Source of the DNA: Antarcticimicrobium sediminis
GTDB lineage: Bacteria; Pseudomonadota; Alphaproteobacteria; Rhodobacterales; Rhodobacteraceae
Assembly: GCF_004348975.1 (NCBI RefSeq)
Contig: NZ_SMFP01000005.1
Location: 124,001-188,000 of the forward strand
Reading direction: 5' to 3'
Length of the DNA: 64,000 bases
The notes under the pieces are model-generated. The model was not told the DNA's origin. It was given only the letters and a program-made list of their open reading frames with translations, and searched no databases. The first letter of the stretch is position 1. Each line of letters opens with the position of its first letter. Shown here in pieces: positions 38,507 through 49,284 of the stretch. Made by a program: the position numbers and the translations under genes.

Positions 38507-39658
38507 CTACAGGCGTTCCAGCACCGCCCGCGCGGCCCGCAGGCCCGGGGCCTCGCCGCCCAGACCCAGCCGGTCCATGGTCAGCGCCATTGCATCTTTC
38601 TGCGCCTCGGGCTGATCCAGCACCCGCAACACCGTCTCGGCGATCAGATCGGGGCGGCAATCGGGGCCCAGACATTCCGGCACCACGCGGGTTTCGCTGA
38701 CCAGATTGACCAGATTGGCGGTGTCGATCCGCATCATCCGCCGGGCCAGTTGCCAAGTCAGCCAGTTCACCTTGTAGGCCATGACCATCGGCGTCGCGGC
38801 GGCCGCCAGTTCCAACGCCACGGTGCCCGACGCGGCCAGCGCCAGATTGGCGGCAGCAAAGGCTGCCCGCTTGTCGGCCTGCGCGGTCAAGGCATCGCTG
38901 TCGCGCGGATCAAGGATCAGCGGCGCACCGGGCCACGCCGCCACCATCTCGCGCACCATCGCGGCCACAGGCGCTGCGGCGGGCACCACCGGGCGCAGAT
39001 CGGGCCGCGCCTCCAGAACCGGGGCCAGAGCCTGACCAAAGACCGGGGCAAGGCGCGTGACCTCGCCCTTGCGCGATCCCGGCAGCACCAGCAACAGCGG
39101 CGCATCGCCCAGCCCGTGACGCGCCCGAAAGGCGGTGATCTCTGCCGCGTCGGCCTGCGGCTCAGCCACCACCGGGTGACCGACGAAATCGCAGGCCATC
39201 CCGGCGGCCTGCATATAAGGCGGCTCGAACGGGAACAGGGCAAGGACATGATCAATCACGCGCGCCATCTTGTCGGCGCGTTTGGGCCGCCACGCCCAGA
39301 CCGTGGGGGCCACGTAATGCACGGTGCGGATATCCGTCACGGCCTTGACGCGTTTGGCCACCCGCAGACAGAAATCCGGGCTGTCGATGGTGATCAAAAC
39401 ATCCGGGCGGGTGTCGATCACCGCCTGCGCGGTCTCGTCTATGCGGCGTTTGAGGTCGAAATACCTTGGCAGCACCTCGGCGATGCCCATGATGCTGAGT
39501 TCATCCATCGGAAAGCGGCTGACAAGTCCCTGCGCCTGCATCTGTGGCCCGCCGACACCGTCAAAGGTCACACCGGGGGCAAGCTGGTGCAACCCCTCCA
39601 TCAGCGCGCCCCCCAGCCGATCGCCCGACGGCTCTCCCGCCACCAGAAAGACGCGCAT
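38507..39658 (-). CDS. lpxB: Lipid-A-disaccharide synthase
   Basis: Peripheral membrane glycosyltransferase that joins lipid X and UDP-diacylglucosamine. The 383-residue protein has VAGEPSGDRLGGALM at the N-terminus, the YVAPTVWAWRPKRADKM motif and LLVLPGSRKGEVTRL. It ends the envelope operon; its ATG overlaps the lpxI stop by one base. Confidence 0.96.
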   Translation of the reverse strand: MRVFLVAGEPSGDRLGGALMEGLHQLAPGVTFDGVGGPQMQAQGLVSRFPMDELSIMGIAEVLPRYFDLKRRIDETAQAVIDTRPDVLITIDSPDFCLRVAKRVKAVTDIRTVHYVAPTVWAWRPKRADKMARVIDHVLALFPFEPPYMQAAGMACDFVGHPVVAEPQADAAEITAFRARHGLGDAPLLLVLPGSRKGEVTRLAPVFGQALAPVLEARPDLRPVVPAAAPVAAMVREMVAAWPGAPLILDPRDSDALTAQADKRAAFAAANLALAASGTVALELAAAATPMVMAYKVNWLTWQLARRMMRIDTANLVNLVSETRVVPECLGPDCRPDLIAETVLRVLDQPEAQKDAMALTMDRLGLGGEAPGLRAARAVLERL

Positions 39659-40452
39659 CAGAGCTGCGGCTCGCGCGACCAGAGGAACATGCCCATCCGG
39701 TCGCAGGCGGCAATCACCCCGGGCTGATCAAGGACGATAACGCCCCCGGCCTCGATCACGATCCCCTCAAGCCCGGCCCCGGCGGCGGCGCGCACGGTTT
39801 CGGGGCCAATGGTCGGCAGATCTGCGCGCACGTCCTGCCCCGGTTTTGGCGCCTTGAACAGCAGCCCGCCCTCGCCATCTGGCCGGGCCGCGAGGCTGGT
39901 CAGCATCCAGTCGGTGCCGAACACCCCCTCGACTGCCAGCGCCTGACCGTTGTGCACCGCACAGGCTTGACCGATATCCACCGATGCCATCGCCGCCACG
40001 ATCCCAGCGCCGCGCCCCGCATCGCCACGATGGGCGTCCGTCGGTTGCGCCCCGGTGGGCACCCCCGGCGCCAGCAGCAAGCCCGGCGCGGCCTGATGGG
40101 CGGCCACAACCTGCAATCCCGCCTGTTCGAAAATGCCGATCAATGCGCGCAACGCGCCGTCATCGCCGCCTTGCAAGGCCTCGGACAGGACCGGCACAAG
40201 CGGCAGGGTCGCCGCGTCGATCACGGCCGGGTCGATCTGCGGCCGTCCGATCGCGCCCGCCATGCAGATACGCGTCACCCCGCGCGCTTTCAGATCGGCC
40301 AACAAGGTGCCAAGGGTTTCAATGCGAAACCACAGATCCACCTCCAGACGCTTGGGCGGATCGCTTTCCAAAGCGCAGATGATTGGCGCCACCTCCTGCG
40401 CCGTCGCGACGGCCTCGGGCAGCGCACCGCGCCCGGCGATCAGGGCCAGCAC
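39658..40452 (-). CDS. lpxI: UDP-2,3-diacylglucosamine pyrophosphatase LpxI
   Basis: Alphaproteobacterial substitute for LpxH; cleaves UDP-2,3-diacylglucosamine to lipid X. The 264-residue protein has LALIAGRGALPEAVA at the start, MAGAIGRPQIDP in the middle and the DUF1009 C-terminal block APKPGQDVRADLPTIGPETV and IEAGGVIVLDQPGVI. The start is GTG at 40452, 3 bp after the lpxA stop. The position between lpxA and lpxB is exactly right for the pathway. Confidence 0.93.
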   Translation of the reverse strand: MLALIAGRGALPEAVATAQEVAPIICALESDPPKRLEVDLWFRIETLGTLLADLKARGVTRICMAGAIGRPQIDPAVIDAATLPLVPVLSEALQGGDDGALRALIGIFEQAGLQVVAAHQAAPGLLLAPGVPTGAQPTDAHRGDAGRGAGIVAAMASVDIGQACAVHNGQALAVEGVFGTDWMLTSLAARPDGEGGLLFKAPKPGQDVRADLPTIGPETVRAAAGAGLEGIVIEAGGVIVLDQPGVIAACDRMGMFLWSREPQL

Positions 40453-40455
40453 CCC

Positions 40456-41250
40456 TTAGCTCCCCGGTGTGAGGAAGGACCGGTCGCTATCCCCCATCAC
40501 GAATTCGACGATCTGGCGCACATATTCGCTGTCGGTCTCTTCGCCCAGCCGGCGGGCGCGGTCCTGAAAGGTGCCCTCGCCCTGGGCCAGCATCTGAAAT
40601 GCAGCCCGCAGCGCGGTGATATCCGAGCGCGGCACACCGCGCCGCTTGAGCCCGACAAGGTTCAAACCGTCCAGCTCGCCCCGTGGGGCCTGAACCAAAC
40701 CGTAAGGGATGACATCATTCGTCACCTTGGTCAGCGCACCGATGATGGCACCGCGTCCGACCCGGACCCACTGGTGAATGCCCGACATGCCGCCGACGAT
40801 CACATCGTCCTCCAGCAGGCAATGCCCGGCCACGGCCGCGTTGTTCACCAGGATCACCCGGTCGCCGATCTGGGCATCATGGGCAACGTGGCACCCGGCC
40901 ATGAACAGCCCGTCATCGCCTACGCGGGTGATGCCGCCCCCGCCCTTGGTTCCCGGATTCATGGTCACATGTTCACGGATTCGGTTGCGCGCACCGATGA
41001 TCAGGCGGGTATCCTCGCCCTGATACTTCAGATCCTGCGGCACCTCGCCGATCACGGCGAAGGGAAAAATCACGGTGTCCTCACCGATCTGGGTATCACC
41101 GGTCACGATCACATGGCTTTTCAGCTCCACCCGGTCGCCCAGCACCACCTGCGGCCCGATCAGACAAAACGGCCCGACAACGCAGCCCTCGCCAAGTTGC
41201 GCCCCGTCTTCAATGATCGCACTTGGATGCACACCGCTCATGGCGCTCAT
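40456..41250 (-). CDS. lpxA: UDP-N-acetylglucosamine acyltransferase
   Basis: First step of lipid A synthesis. The 264-residue protein has left-handed beta-helix hexapeptide repeats through residues 5-190 (HPSAIIEDGAQLGEGCVVGPFCLIG and onwards), the catalytic His in CHVAHDAQIGD and a helical C-terminus. The ATG at 41250 follows AAGGATTGATCGCC; a second in-frame Met 9 bp later is an alternative. It starts 5 bp after the fabZ stop. Confidence 0.95.
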   Translation of the reverse strand: MSAMSGVHPSAIIEDGAQLGEGCVVGPFCLIGPQVVLGDRVELKSHVIVTGDTQIGEDTVIFPFAVIGEVPQDLKYQGEDTRLIIGARNRIREHVTMNPGTKGGGGITRVGDDGLFMAGCHVAHDAQIGDRVILVNNAAVAGHCLLEDDVIVGGMSGIHQWVRVGRGAIIGALTKVTNDVIPYGLVQAPRGELDGLNLVGLKRRGVPRSDITALRAAFQMLAQGEGTFQDRARRLGEETDSEYVRQIVEFVMGDSDRSFLTPGS

Positions 41251-41255
41251 GGCGA

Positions 41256-41720
41256 TCAATCCTTCTGAATGTCGACCATGGCAGAGAATTCCGCCTCGGT
41301 CGCGAGTTCGCCGTCAACTGTCGCCCGACCGGAGAATTTGAAGATCTTCCCCCCCGGCTTGCCGCGCAGCGTGGTGATCTGCATCTCCAGCACATCGCCG
41401 GGCACGACCTTTCGGCGGAATTTGCACTTGTCGATATTCATGAAATAGATCAGCAGATCGGAGTCGATGATATCCATCCCGACGCCCAGCATCACGCCCG
41501 CCGTCTGCGCCATCGCCTCGACGATGGTAACGCCCGGCATGATCGGTGTCCCGGGGAAGTGGCCCTGAAAATGCGGCTCGTTCATCGTCACGTTCTTGAT
41601 CCCGCGCGCCGAACTATAGCCGTCGATATCGACCACCTTGTCCACCAGCAGGAACGGATACCGGTGAGGGAGGATCCGTTGAATGAGATGGATATCCGCG
41701 CTTTTCAACTCTGCGGTCAT
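41256..41720 (-). CDS. fabZ: 3-hydroxyacyl-ACP dehydratase FabZ
   Basis: Hotdog-fold dehydratase of fatty acid synthesis, 154 residues. [11 protein letters not shown] and [22 protein letters not shown] (catalytic His and Glu) are canonical. The ATG at 41720 is chosen because the 20 upstream residues of open frame are unlike the family. Its placement beside lpxA balances use of the shared 3-hydroxyacyl-ACP pool. Confidence 0.96.
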   Translation of the reverse strand: MTAELKSADIHLIQRILPHRYPFLLVDKVVDIDGYSSARGIKNVTMNEPHFQGHFPGTPIMPGVTIVEAMAQTAGVMLGVGMDIIDSDLLIYFMNIDKCKFRRKVVPGDVLEMQITTLRGKPGGKIFKFSGRATVDGELATEAEFSAMVDIQKD

Positions 41721-41786
41721 GGACAATTCCCCGTTAGTGAACGTTGCGGACTGACTAGCAAGCACGCCCCGGTTGGGCAAGTCGCG

Positions 41787-42362
41787 CTATTGATCGCCGA
41801 TGGCCCCGTTTTTGCCACCGTCGCCGATGGCGGCATCAATGCGACTGATGGCACGGTCGGTTATATCGGTGGCATTGGCGCTGAGAAAGACATTGCTGCG
41901 CTCTAGGATCACACCGGCCCCGCTTTCGCGCATCAGCGTTTCAAGCACCGGGCGGGCGGTATTCAGAAACTCACCCCGCGCCTTGTCGGCCCGCTGGTTC
42001 AGCGCCCGCGCCTTGGCGTCCTGTGCCTTGCGGATCGACTGTACTTTTTCGTCAAAGGCGTCTGCCAGCGTGCGAAAGGCGTCTGGCGCAATCTCGGAGC
42101 GGCGCGCCGTCAGATCTTTTTCCTCGGCCATCAGATCCGCTTCAATGCGCCTATTCTCGGCGGCGAGCACGGCGCTTTCGGCTTCGATCTCGTTCGCCGT
42201 GCGCCGACCAAAGGCCGATTCAGCGAACAACCGGTCGGTTTCGATGGTCAGGATTGCGGACTGCGCCACCCCCAGTTGCTGCGCCGACCCCGGCCGCAGC
42301 GGCAGGATCAGCGCAGTCAGGGCCAAAGCAAAGACCAAGATCGGCCGCATATGAACACCCAT
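41787..42362 (-). CDS. skp: OmpH/Skp-family periplasmic chaperone
   Basis: About 191 residues, secreted. A signal peptide ([22 protein letters not shown]) is followed by a short strand (ILTIETDRLF), a long coiled-coil region (about residues 55-140, high in Ala, Glu, Arg) and a C-terminal GVILERSNVFLSANATDITDRAISRID strand-helix typical of Skp. It holds unfolded outer-membrane proteins for BamA, encoded just upstream. The start is ambiguous between ATG codons at 42362 and 42350. Confidence 0.9.
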   Translation of the reverse strand: MGVHMRPILVFALALTALILPLRPGSAQQLGVAQSAILTIETDRLFAESAFGRRTANEIEAESAVLAAENRRIEADLMAEEKDLTARRSEIAPDAFRTLADAFDEKVQSIRKAQDAKARALNQRADKARGEFLNTARPVLETLMRESGAGVILERSNVFLSANATDITDRAISRIDAAIGDGGKNGAIGDQ

Positions 42363-42379
42363 ACGTGCCAAGCGGGGAA

Positions 42380-44788
42380 TCAGAACGTCGCCTGAAGCGT
42401 CAAGTCGAAGGCCTGTTCCTTGTCATAGGATTCCTTCTTGAGCGCCTTGGAGAAGTTGAACCGCAGCGGCCCAAGACCCGTATTCCAAAGGAACGAAAGA
42501 CCGATCACCGAGCGCCAAGCGCCATCCGCCCCCACGATACAACTCGACGTGCCGCCGGTCCCGCAGGTCGAGGACGCCGCCGCAGTATTCACGTTGCTGA
42601 GATCCCAAAGGTTGCCGACATCAAGGAACACACCGCCACGAAGTCCGACCTCCTCGGGCAAGCCGAGCGGGAATTCAGCTTCGAACCGTGCCACCGCATA
42701 AAGGTTTCCGCCCAAAGCGTCGTCATAGGCAGCGCCACTTGAATCCGGCGACATGTCGCGCGGCCCGATGCCATAGGATTCAAATCCGCGCATGATGTCC
42801 GAAGACAAAGACAAGCGGTCCACGGTGCGGCTGTCGTTGTTTCCCATCCAGTTGAGCGCCCCCGCCTCAAAGGTCGCGCGCAACGTGACCTCTTCGTTCA
42901 GGATCTTTTTCTGCGCGATCGCCTTGATGTTGGTTCTGAGATATTCGTTGTCGCCCCCCAGCCCGGCATAATCGGACCCCAGCGAGAACAGAAATCCAGC
43001 CGTCGGGTCGAGCCCGGTCAGCCGGCTGTCATAGGTATAGGTAAAGCCAAGCCCACTGGACGTCATCGCACCCTGCGCGATTTCCGTCGCGACCACCGGC
43101 CCCTCAATCGAGGTATCCCGCGTCTTCATTTCGCTGCCATTCCAGGAATAGCGCACGTTCAGCGTCGAATTCTCGGCCAGTTGAAATGTCAGCGCCGGCG
43201 AGAAGTACGCAACCCCGGTGTCAAAACTGGTGTAATTCGAATTCGACTCGGAGTACCCCACACCCAGATCAAATTTCAGATCACGTCCCAACAGGAACGG
43301 CTCCGAAAAGTTGAAGACATAGGCTTCCGCATCCTCAGTGGTCGAAAACGTCACGCCAAGCTTCTGCCCACGCCCGAGGAAGTTGTTTTCAGTCAGACCG
43401 ATGGCGAGGCCGACCCCGTCACTGACAGAGTAGGACCCACCCAAGCTTAGCGACCCGGTGCCTTTTTCCTCGACGTTCACATCGACGATGACCTGTTCGG
43501 GCGACGACCCTTCGCGCGCGTTCACCTCGGCCTTTTCAAAAAAGCCCAAGGCGCGGATACGTTCGGCGCTGGCGCGAATCTCACGTTGGTTGAACGGGTC
43601 CCCCTCAGAGATCTTGAACTGTTGGCGGACAACACGGTCGAGCGTGGTGGTGTTGCCCTCGATATCGATCCGTTCGACAAAAATGCGCGGCCCCCTGGTC
43701 AGGGCGAACTCCACATCCAGCGTCAGGTCACGGTCGTTGCGGGTGATGCGCGGCTCAACACGCAGGAAATCAACACCCTGTTTGACCGCCAAACGTTCCA
43801 GCCGGGCGATCTCGTTCTCGACCAGCGAGGGCGAATAGACCACGCCGGACCGGATCTTGACCGCGTCGCCATAAGCGGTGACATCGACACCTGCATATTC
43901 GCTGACCGTCGAGACCTTGCCAAAGCGGAACTGCTGCCCCTCTTGCACGTCCATCACCAGATAGAAGGCATCTCGTTCGCGGGTAAATTCCACATTGGCG
44001 CTGTTGACGCGAAAATCGACATAGCCGCGCGACAGATAGAAATCACGCAACACGCGCTTGTCGAACTCGATCCGGTCCTCAATCAAGGTGTCGGAGCGGA
44101 CGAAGGTGCGCAGGATACTGGCTTGTTTCGTCTGAAGCACCCGGCGCAAGCGGCGGTCGGAATAGATGCGATTGCCGACAAAGCTGACCCGCTCCACTTC
44201 AATGGTGGTACCCTCAGAGACCTCGAAGACCAGATCGACGCGGTTGTCGACGCGGCGGATAATGCGCGGCGTGACGGTCGCGGCAACGCGGCCCTGTTGC
44301 GAATAAGCCGTGGCGATGGCGTTGGCGTCGCGTTCGGCCTGGGCCGGGTTGAACACCTGCCGTGAGGTGGACTTGATGATCTTGGCCAGATCTTCGTCCT
44401 TGATGCGACGGTTGCCCTCGAAATTGATCACGTTGAGCGTCGGATACTCGGTAACCGAGATCACCAGCGTTCCGCCCCGTGGAGTCAAATCGACGGTTTC
44501 GAACAACCCGCTGGCCAGAACCCGCTGATAGGCGTCGTTCAACTCACCGGCCGAGACCGATTTGCCGCGCGCAATTCCGGCATATGACACGATACTCGCC
44601 GCCTCGATCCGCTGGTTCCCCTCAACGCGGACCGAATTGAAACGATAGTCCTGCGCCTCTGCTGCGCGTGGCAGCGACAGCAAAAAGACCGACACGAAAA
44701 AAACCAACGCGGGCAGCGCACGGTGCAAGACGGTGCCTCCAAAGCCACGTTCAGCGCAGGAAATTCCTACGGTGCTCCGCAATCCCAT
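42380..44788 (-). CDS. bamA: Outer membrane protein assembly factor BamA
   Basis: An 802-residue Omp85 protein: signal peptide ending PRAAEAQ, five POTRA domains (about residues 45-440) and a C-terminal 16-strand barrel with the VRGF-equivalent loop as MRGFESYGIG, ending in a strand with terminal Phe. Inserts beta-barrel proteins into the outer membrane. It lies between rseP and skp, the classical gene order, with a 42-codon ORF inserted upstream. Confidence 0.97.
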   Translation of the reverse strand: MGLRSTVGISCAERGFGGTVLHRALPALVFFVSVFLLSLPRAAEAQDYRFNSVRVEGNQRIEAASIVSYAGIARGKSVSAGELNDAYQRVLASGLFETVDLTPRGGTLVISVTEYPTLNVINFEGNRRIKDEDLAKIIKSTSRQVFNPAQAERDANAIATAYSQQGRVAATVTPRIIRRVDNRVDLVFEVSEGTTIEVERVSFVGNRIYSDRRLRRVLQTKQASILRTFVRSDTLIEDRIEFDKRVLRDFYLSRGYVDFRVNSANVEFTRERDAFYLVMDVQEGQQFRFGKVSTVSEYAGVDVTAYGDAVKIRSGVVYSPSLVENEIARLERLAVKQGVDFLRVEPRITRNDRDLTLDVEFALTRGPRIFVERIDIEGNTTTLDRVVRQQFKISEGDPFNQREIRASAERIRALGFFEKAEVNAREGSSPEQVIVDVNVEEKGTGSLSLGGSYSVSDGVGLAIGLTENNFLGRGQKLGVTFSTTEDAEAYVFNFSEPFLLGRDLKFDLGVGYSESNSNYTSFDTGVAYFSPALTFQLAENSTLNVRYSWNGSEMKTRDTSIEGPVVATEIAQGAMTSSGLGFTYTYDSRLTGLDPTAGFLFSLGSDYAGLGGDNEYLRTNIKAIAQKKILNEEVTLRATFEAGALNWMGNNDSRTVDRLSLSSDIMRGFESYGIGPRDMSPDSSGAAYDDALGGNLYAVARFEAEFPLGLPEEVGLRGGVFLDVGNLWDLSNVNTAAASSTCGTGGTSSCIVGADGAWRSVIGLSFLWNTGLGPLRFNFSKALKKESYDKEQAFDLTLQATF

Positions 44789-44898
44789 TTTTTAAACCCA
44801 GTAGTTAGCAGACATTGGGAAAATGAGTATCGGGATTGCCCGTCGATGTCAAAAGGCCAGTTGGCGATTTCCGCCCCATTCGACCCATCGCCGCCCGA

Positions 44899-45027
44899 TC
44901 AGACCAAACTAACCATCCAAGCCCCAAGCCCCAACGCAATCGCAATGGTCGCTAGGTACAAGATCAGGTCCCAGTTCAGTTCCATGATCAGGCCCAGCCC
45001 GCGGTACGAGTGATGTAAAACCTGCAT
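44899..45027 (-). CDS. 42-residue membrane protein between rseP and bamA
   Basis: ATG at 45027, stop at 44901-44899. A polar start with two His residues (MQVLHHSYRGLGL) leads to one hydrophobic helix (LILYLATIAIALGLGAWMVSLV). A GGAAGGACCAAGGG ribosome site precedes it. It lies 101 bp after rseP and 110 bp before bamA on the same strand, so it would be on the envelope operon transcript. An internal Met15 could also start. No family is recognised. Confidence 0.55.
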   Translation of the reverse strand: MQVLHHSYRGLGLIMELNWDLILYLATIAIALGLGAWMVSLV

Positions 45028-45128
45028 CCCTTGGTCCTTCCGGCTTTCACTTTCAGCTGTCTGGACCGTAGGGGGCGATTATGGCAACACTTTGGCGATG
45101 GGCCTTGCTGGCAAGGTTTATACCCTGC

Positions 45129-46481
45129 TCAGCAAAACAGATCGTTCCCCAGCGCGAACACCATCAGCGACAGAATCAGCGCCAGTCCGATGGCCATCAG
45201 GATCCGCACCGCGCCGTCGCTCGGCGGTTTGCGGAACACGGCCTCATAGGCGTAGAACATCAGATGTCCGCCATCGAGCGCCGGGATCGGGAACAGGTTG
45301 AGCAGCCCCACGGCGGTGGACAGCACCGCGATAAAGGAAATGAAGCTCTGCGCGCCCTGGCTGGCCATCGCGCCCGAGGTTTCGGCGATCCCGATCGGCC
45401 CCGAGATGTTGCAGGTGCTGATCGCGCCGGTAATCATATGCCACATCCCGGAAAGCGAGCTGCGGATGATGCTCCAGGTCTGGACCAGACCACCGGTAAA
45501 CGCCTCAAACGGCCCGGTGGTTTGGGTGGCCGGTTCGAACGCCATGTCCCCGGCGATGCCGATCCGCCATTGCGTGGCGAATCCGCCATCTACCGTCGGC
45601 TCGTCCGTGCGCCGCGGGGCGAGGGTGAAATCCAGCACGTCGCCGTCCCGCCAGACCTTCAGCAACAGCGCGCTCCCGTCCGAGGATTCGACCGCCTGTT
45701 TCAGCTGATCAAAGGCATGAATCGGTTGCCCGTCCACCGCCGTGATGACATCGCCCGACTGCAGGTCGATATCCATCGCCGCACTGCGCGGGGCCACCCG
45801 GCTGATATAGGGCGGGAAAGGGTGTGGCCCCTGAACGGTCATCTCATGCCCGTCACGACGGACACGATACTCCAGCGACGCCGCCACCGGCAACGCCTCG
45901 GTAAAGACACTCCAAGAGGCGCCATCGAGAAAACTGGGGGCCGGATTCCCGGCAACAGACAGCACCTCGTCGCCGACCTGCAATTCGTTCGCCACCCCCG
46001 GCAGCGGATGCAGCGCCCCCACCGTCAGCGGATCGCGGGCCACGCCCTGCACCATGAAGACCCCGGTAAAAACCACAATCGACAGCACGAAATTGAAAAC
46101 CGGGCCAGCCATCACCGTCGCCGTGCGTGCCCAGAGCGGGGCCCCATGCATCGTATGACGCAGATCATCGGGGTTCTTGCGATAGATCTCGGCCATGGTC
46201 TGCCCATCCTTGCCCGAGGCCGCATCGGCATCACCAAGAAATTTGACATAGCCGCCAAAGGGCAACAGCGCGATCTGCCAGCGGGTTCCGCGCTTGTCCT
46301 TGCGGCTCCACAGCACCGGACCAAAGCCAAGCGAGAACACCTCGGCGTGAATGCCAGACCAGCGCCCAACGATGTAATGACCGTATTCATGCACAGCCAC
46401 GATCACGGACAGGGCCACGACAAAAGCGGCGATAGTATAGATCAAACCGCCAAACTGCGGAATAAGCTCAATAATATTCAA
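45129..46481 (-). CDS. rseP: RIP metalloprotease RseP (site-2 protease)
   Basis: Intramembrane zinc protease of 450 residues that cleaves anti-sigma factors and signal peptide remnants. The HEYGH zinc motif lies in VAVHEYGHYIVG near residues 29-40, PDZ-like domains occupy the middle (VGDEVLSVAGNPAPSF, QSGDVITAVDGQPI), and the C-terminal helix has PIPALDGGHL. It overlaps the dxr stop by 4 bp. Confidence 0.95.
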   Translation of the reverse strand: MNIIELIPQFGGLIYTIAAFVVALSVIVAVHEYGHYIVGRWSGIHAEVFSLGFGPVLWSRKDKRGTRWQIALLPFGGYVKFLGDADAASGKDGQTMAEIYRKNPDDLRHTMHGAPLWARTATVMAGPVFNFVLSIVVFTGVFMVQGVARDPLTVGALHPLPGVANELQVGDEVLSVAGNPAPSFLDGASWSVFTEALPVAASLEYRVRRDGHEMTVQGPHPFPPYISRVAPRSAAMDIDLQSGDVITAVDGQPIHAFDQLKQAVESSDGSALLLKVWRDGDVLDFTLAPRRTDEPTVDGGFATQWRIGIAGDMAFEPATQTTGPFEAFTGGLVQTWSIIRSSLSGMWHMITGAISTCNISGPIGIAETSGAMASQGAQSFISFIAVLSTAVGLLNLFPIPALDGGHLMFYAYEAVFRKPPSDGAVRILMAIGLALILSLMVFALGNDLFC

Positions 46482-47659
46482 AACCTTTGCCCTGCCTTCT
46501 TTGTCATCGCCTCATCCGCCCATACCCGAGCGAGATGGTCGGTTTGCAACACGTTATCAAGGGTCATTGCGGCGCTGACGTGGCTGCCCTGTGCCGCGAA
46601 CCGGTCGAGAACACTCTCCACGACCCCCGCCATATCGAGAAATCCGATCTGTCCCGCGATAAACCCGTCCAGGCTGCGTTCCTTGGCGGCGGTGAACGCC
46701 GCGCCTGAAAGCCCGCCCAGATCCATCACCGCGCGCGCCAGTCGCAGCGCCGGATAACGGGCCGCATCTGGGGCCCGGAATGTCATCTGCCCAACCTGCG
46801 CCAGATCCAGCCGCGCCACCGGCAGCGGTCGCCGCTCGGGCCAGTGCAGCGCATAGCCGATCGCATGGCGCATGTCGGGGGCGCCAAGATGCGCCATCAT
46901 GGCCCCGTCGTTGAAGCCAACCATCGCATGGATCATGGATTCTGGATGCACCAGAACCTCGATCTGATCCGGGCGCACACCAAAAAACTCTCGTGTTTCA
47001 ATGACTTCCATCGCCTTGTTGAACATCGAGGCGCTGTCGATGGTGATCCGCTGGCCCATATCCCAATTTGGATGACTGGAGGCCTCGGCCACGGTGGCCG
47101 CGGCCAGTTTGTCCAGCGGCCAGTCGCGAAAGGCGCCACCAGAGGCGGTGATCACGATCCGCTCTACCGCCGCCAAATCTTCGCCCGCCAGCGCCTGAAA
47201 TACGGCGGAATGTTCGCTGTCGACCGGCAGCAGACGCGCACCGTGTCGCCGCGCCGTCTCCAACACCAGCGCCCCGGCGCAGACCAGAGATTCCTTGTTG
47301 GCCAGCGCCAGCGTGGTGCCCTGCTCCAGCGCCGCGAGACCGGGCGCCAGACCGGCAGAGCCAAGAATCGCGGACATGATCCAGTCGGCGGGACGGCGGG
47401 CGGCCTCGATCAGCGCCCCGGCCCCTGCGGCCACCTCCACCCCGGAGCCCGCAAGCGCCGTGCGCAGATCGTCCAGCCGATCCTCATAGGCGGTCACCGC
47501 GATCTCGGCCCCCAGCGCGCGCGCATCTTCTGCCAGCCGGGCGATATTCGCCCCGCCGGTCAGTGCCACCACCTTGTAGGCATCGGGTTGGCGTCGGATC
47601 AGGTCGATCGTGTTTTGCCCGATCGACCCGGTCGCGCCCAGGATCGTCACCCGTCGCAT
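46478..47659 (-). CDS. dxr: 1-deoxy-D-xylulose 5-phosphate reductoisomerase
   Basis: Committed step of the MEP pathway; NADPH-dependent. The 393-residue protein has the Rossmann start VTILGATGSIGQNTIDLI, LANKESLVCAG, PVDSEHSAVFQAL and ASGGAFRDWP motifs binding metal and substrate. The ATG at 47659 directly follows an in-frame GTG that could also initiate. Together with ispDF it gives three MEP pathway activities in the window. Confidence 0.96.
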   Translation of the reverse strand: MRRVTILGATGSIGQNTIDLIRRQPDAYKVVALTGGANIARLAEDARALGAEIAVTAYEDRLDDLRTALAGSGVEVAAGAGALIEAARRPADWIMSAILGSAGLAPGLAALEQGTTLALANKESLVCAGALVLETARRHGARLLPVDSEHSAVFQALAGEDLAAVERIVITASGGAFRDWPLDKLAAATVAEASSHPNWDMGQRITIDSASMFNKAMEVIETREFFGVRPDQIEVLVHPESMIHAMVGFNDGAMMAHLGAPDMRHAIGYALHWPERRPLPVARLDLAQVGQMTFRAPDAARYPALRLARAVMDLGGLSGAAFTAAKERSLDGFIAGQIGFLDMAGVVESVLDRFAAQGSHVSAAMTLDNVLQTDHLARVWADEAMTKKAGQRF

Positions 47660-47705
47660 CACTCTGGTCCCTTCATACTGGTCTTCTGGCTGGTCTTCTG
47701 CGTCT

Positions 47706-48493
47706 TCATACAGGTCCGGGCGGATAGCCGGTCACCTGCATCACGATCAAAACCAGTATCGCCGCGCCCAGCATGCCGTCGAACCGGTCGAACAGCCCGC
47801 CATGGCCGGGGATCAATGCGCTGGAATCCTTCACGCCGCTTTGACGTTTGACCGCGCTTTCGGCGATATCGCCCAACTGCGAGGCGAACGAGGTCGCCAC
47901 CGACAGCAGTAAAAGCCACGTCCCCGCCCCGGTCACCGCCATCATGCCCGCGCCGACGATCATCGCCACAATCCACCCGGCAACGGTGCCCGACCAAGTC
48001 TTTTTCGGACTGATCTTGGGCCAGAATTTCGGCCCGCCGATCATCCGGCCCGCGAAATAGCCGGCGATATCGGTGCCTGCCACCACCAGCACCAGCCAGA
48101 ACATCCAGACGACGCCGAACTCGCTGCGCACCGACATCATCCCGAAGGCCGCGAGCAGAATGAAAATCACGAAGGGCACATACAAACGCCGATGCTGCGG
48201 CAGCCACAGATACCCCACCAAAGCCGGGACCAACAGCGTCGGCAGCGCGGCACCGGCCGGGAAATAGATCGCCAGAAAACCAGCCACCCCGGCCAGCAGC
48301 CCCATCAGGACCGCACGGATCGCATCGCCCGGCAGCACCATGCGCGTCAGTTCCCACACGATCAGCCCGGTGACCACCGAAACGAAAGTAATGAAATAAT
48401 ATCCGCCCGCCCAGACCGCACCAAGGCCGGCAGCGGCCAGAACCAGCCCCGACAGCAAGCGCGCGCTCAGATCAGACCACTGCCCTGCCCCGC

Positions 48494-48497
<4 letters not shown>
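47706..48497 (-). CDS. cdsA: Phosphatidate cytidylyltransferase
   Basis: Makes CDP-diacylglycerol for phospholipid synthesis. The 263-residue membrane protein has about eight hydrophobic helices and the C-terminal signature SVATSFASQLGDIAESAVKRQSGVKDSSALIPGHGGLFDRFDGM with its metal-binding aspartates. The ATG at 48497 overlaps the uppS stop; upstream open frame is a shadow of uppS. Confidence 0.95.
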
Positions 48498-49276
<779 letters not shown>

Positions 49277-49284
49277 GATCCGTA

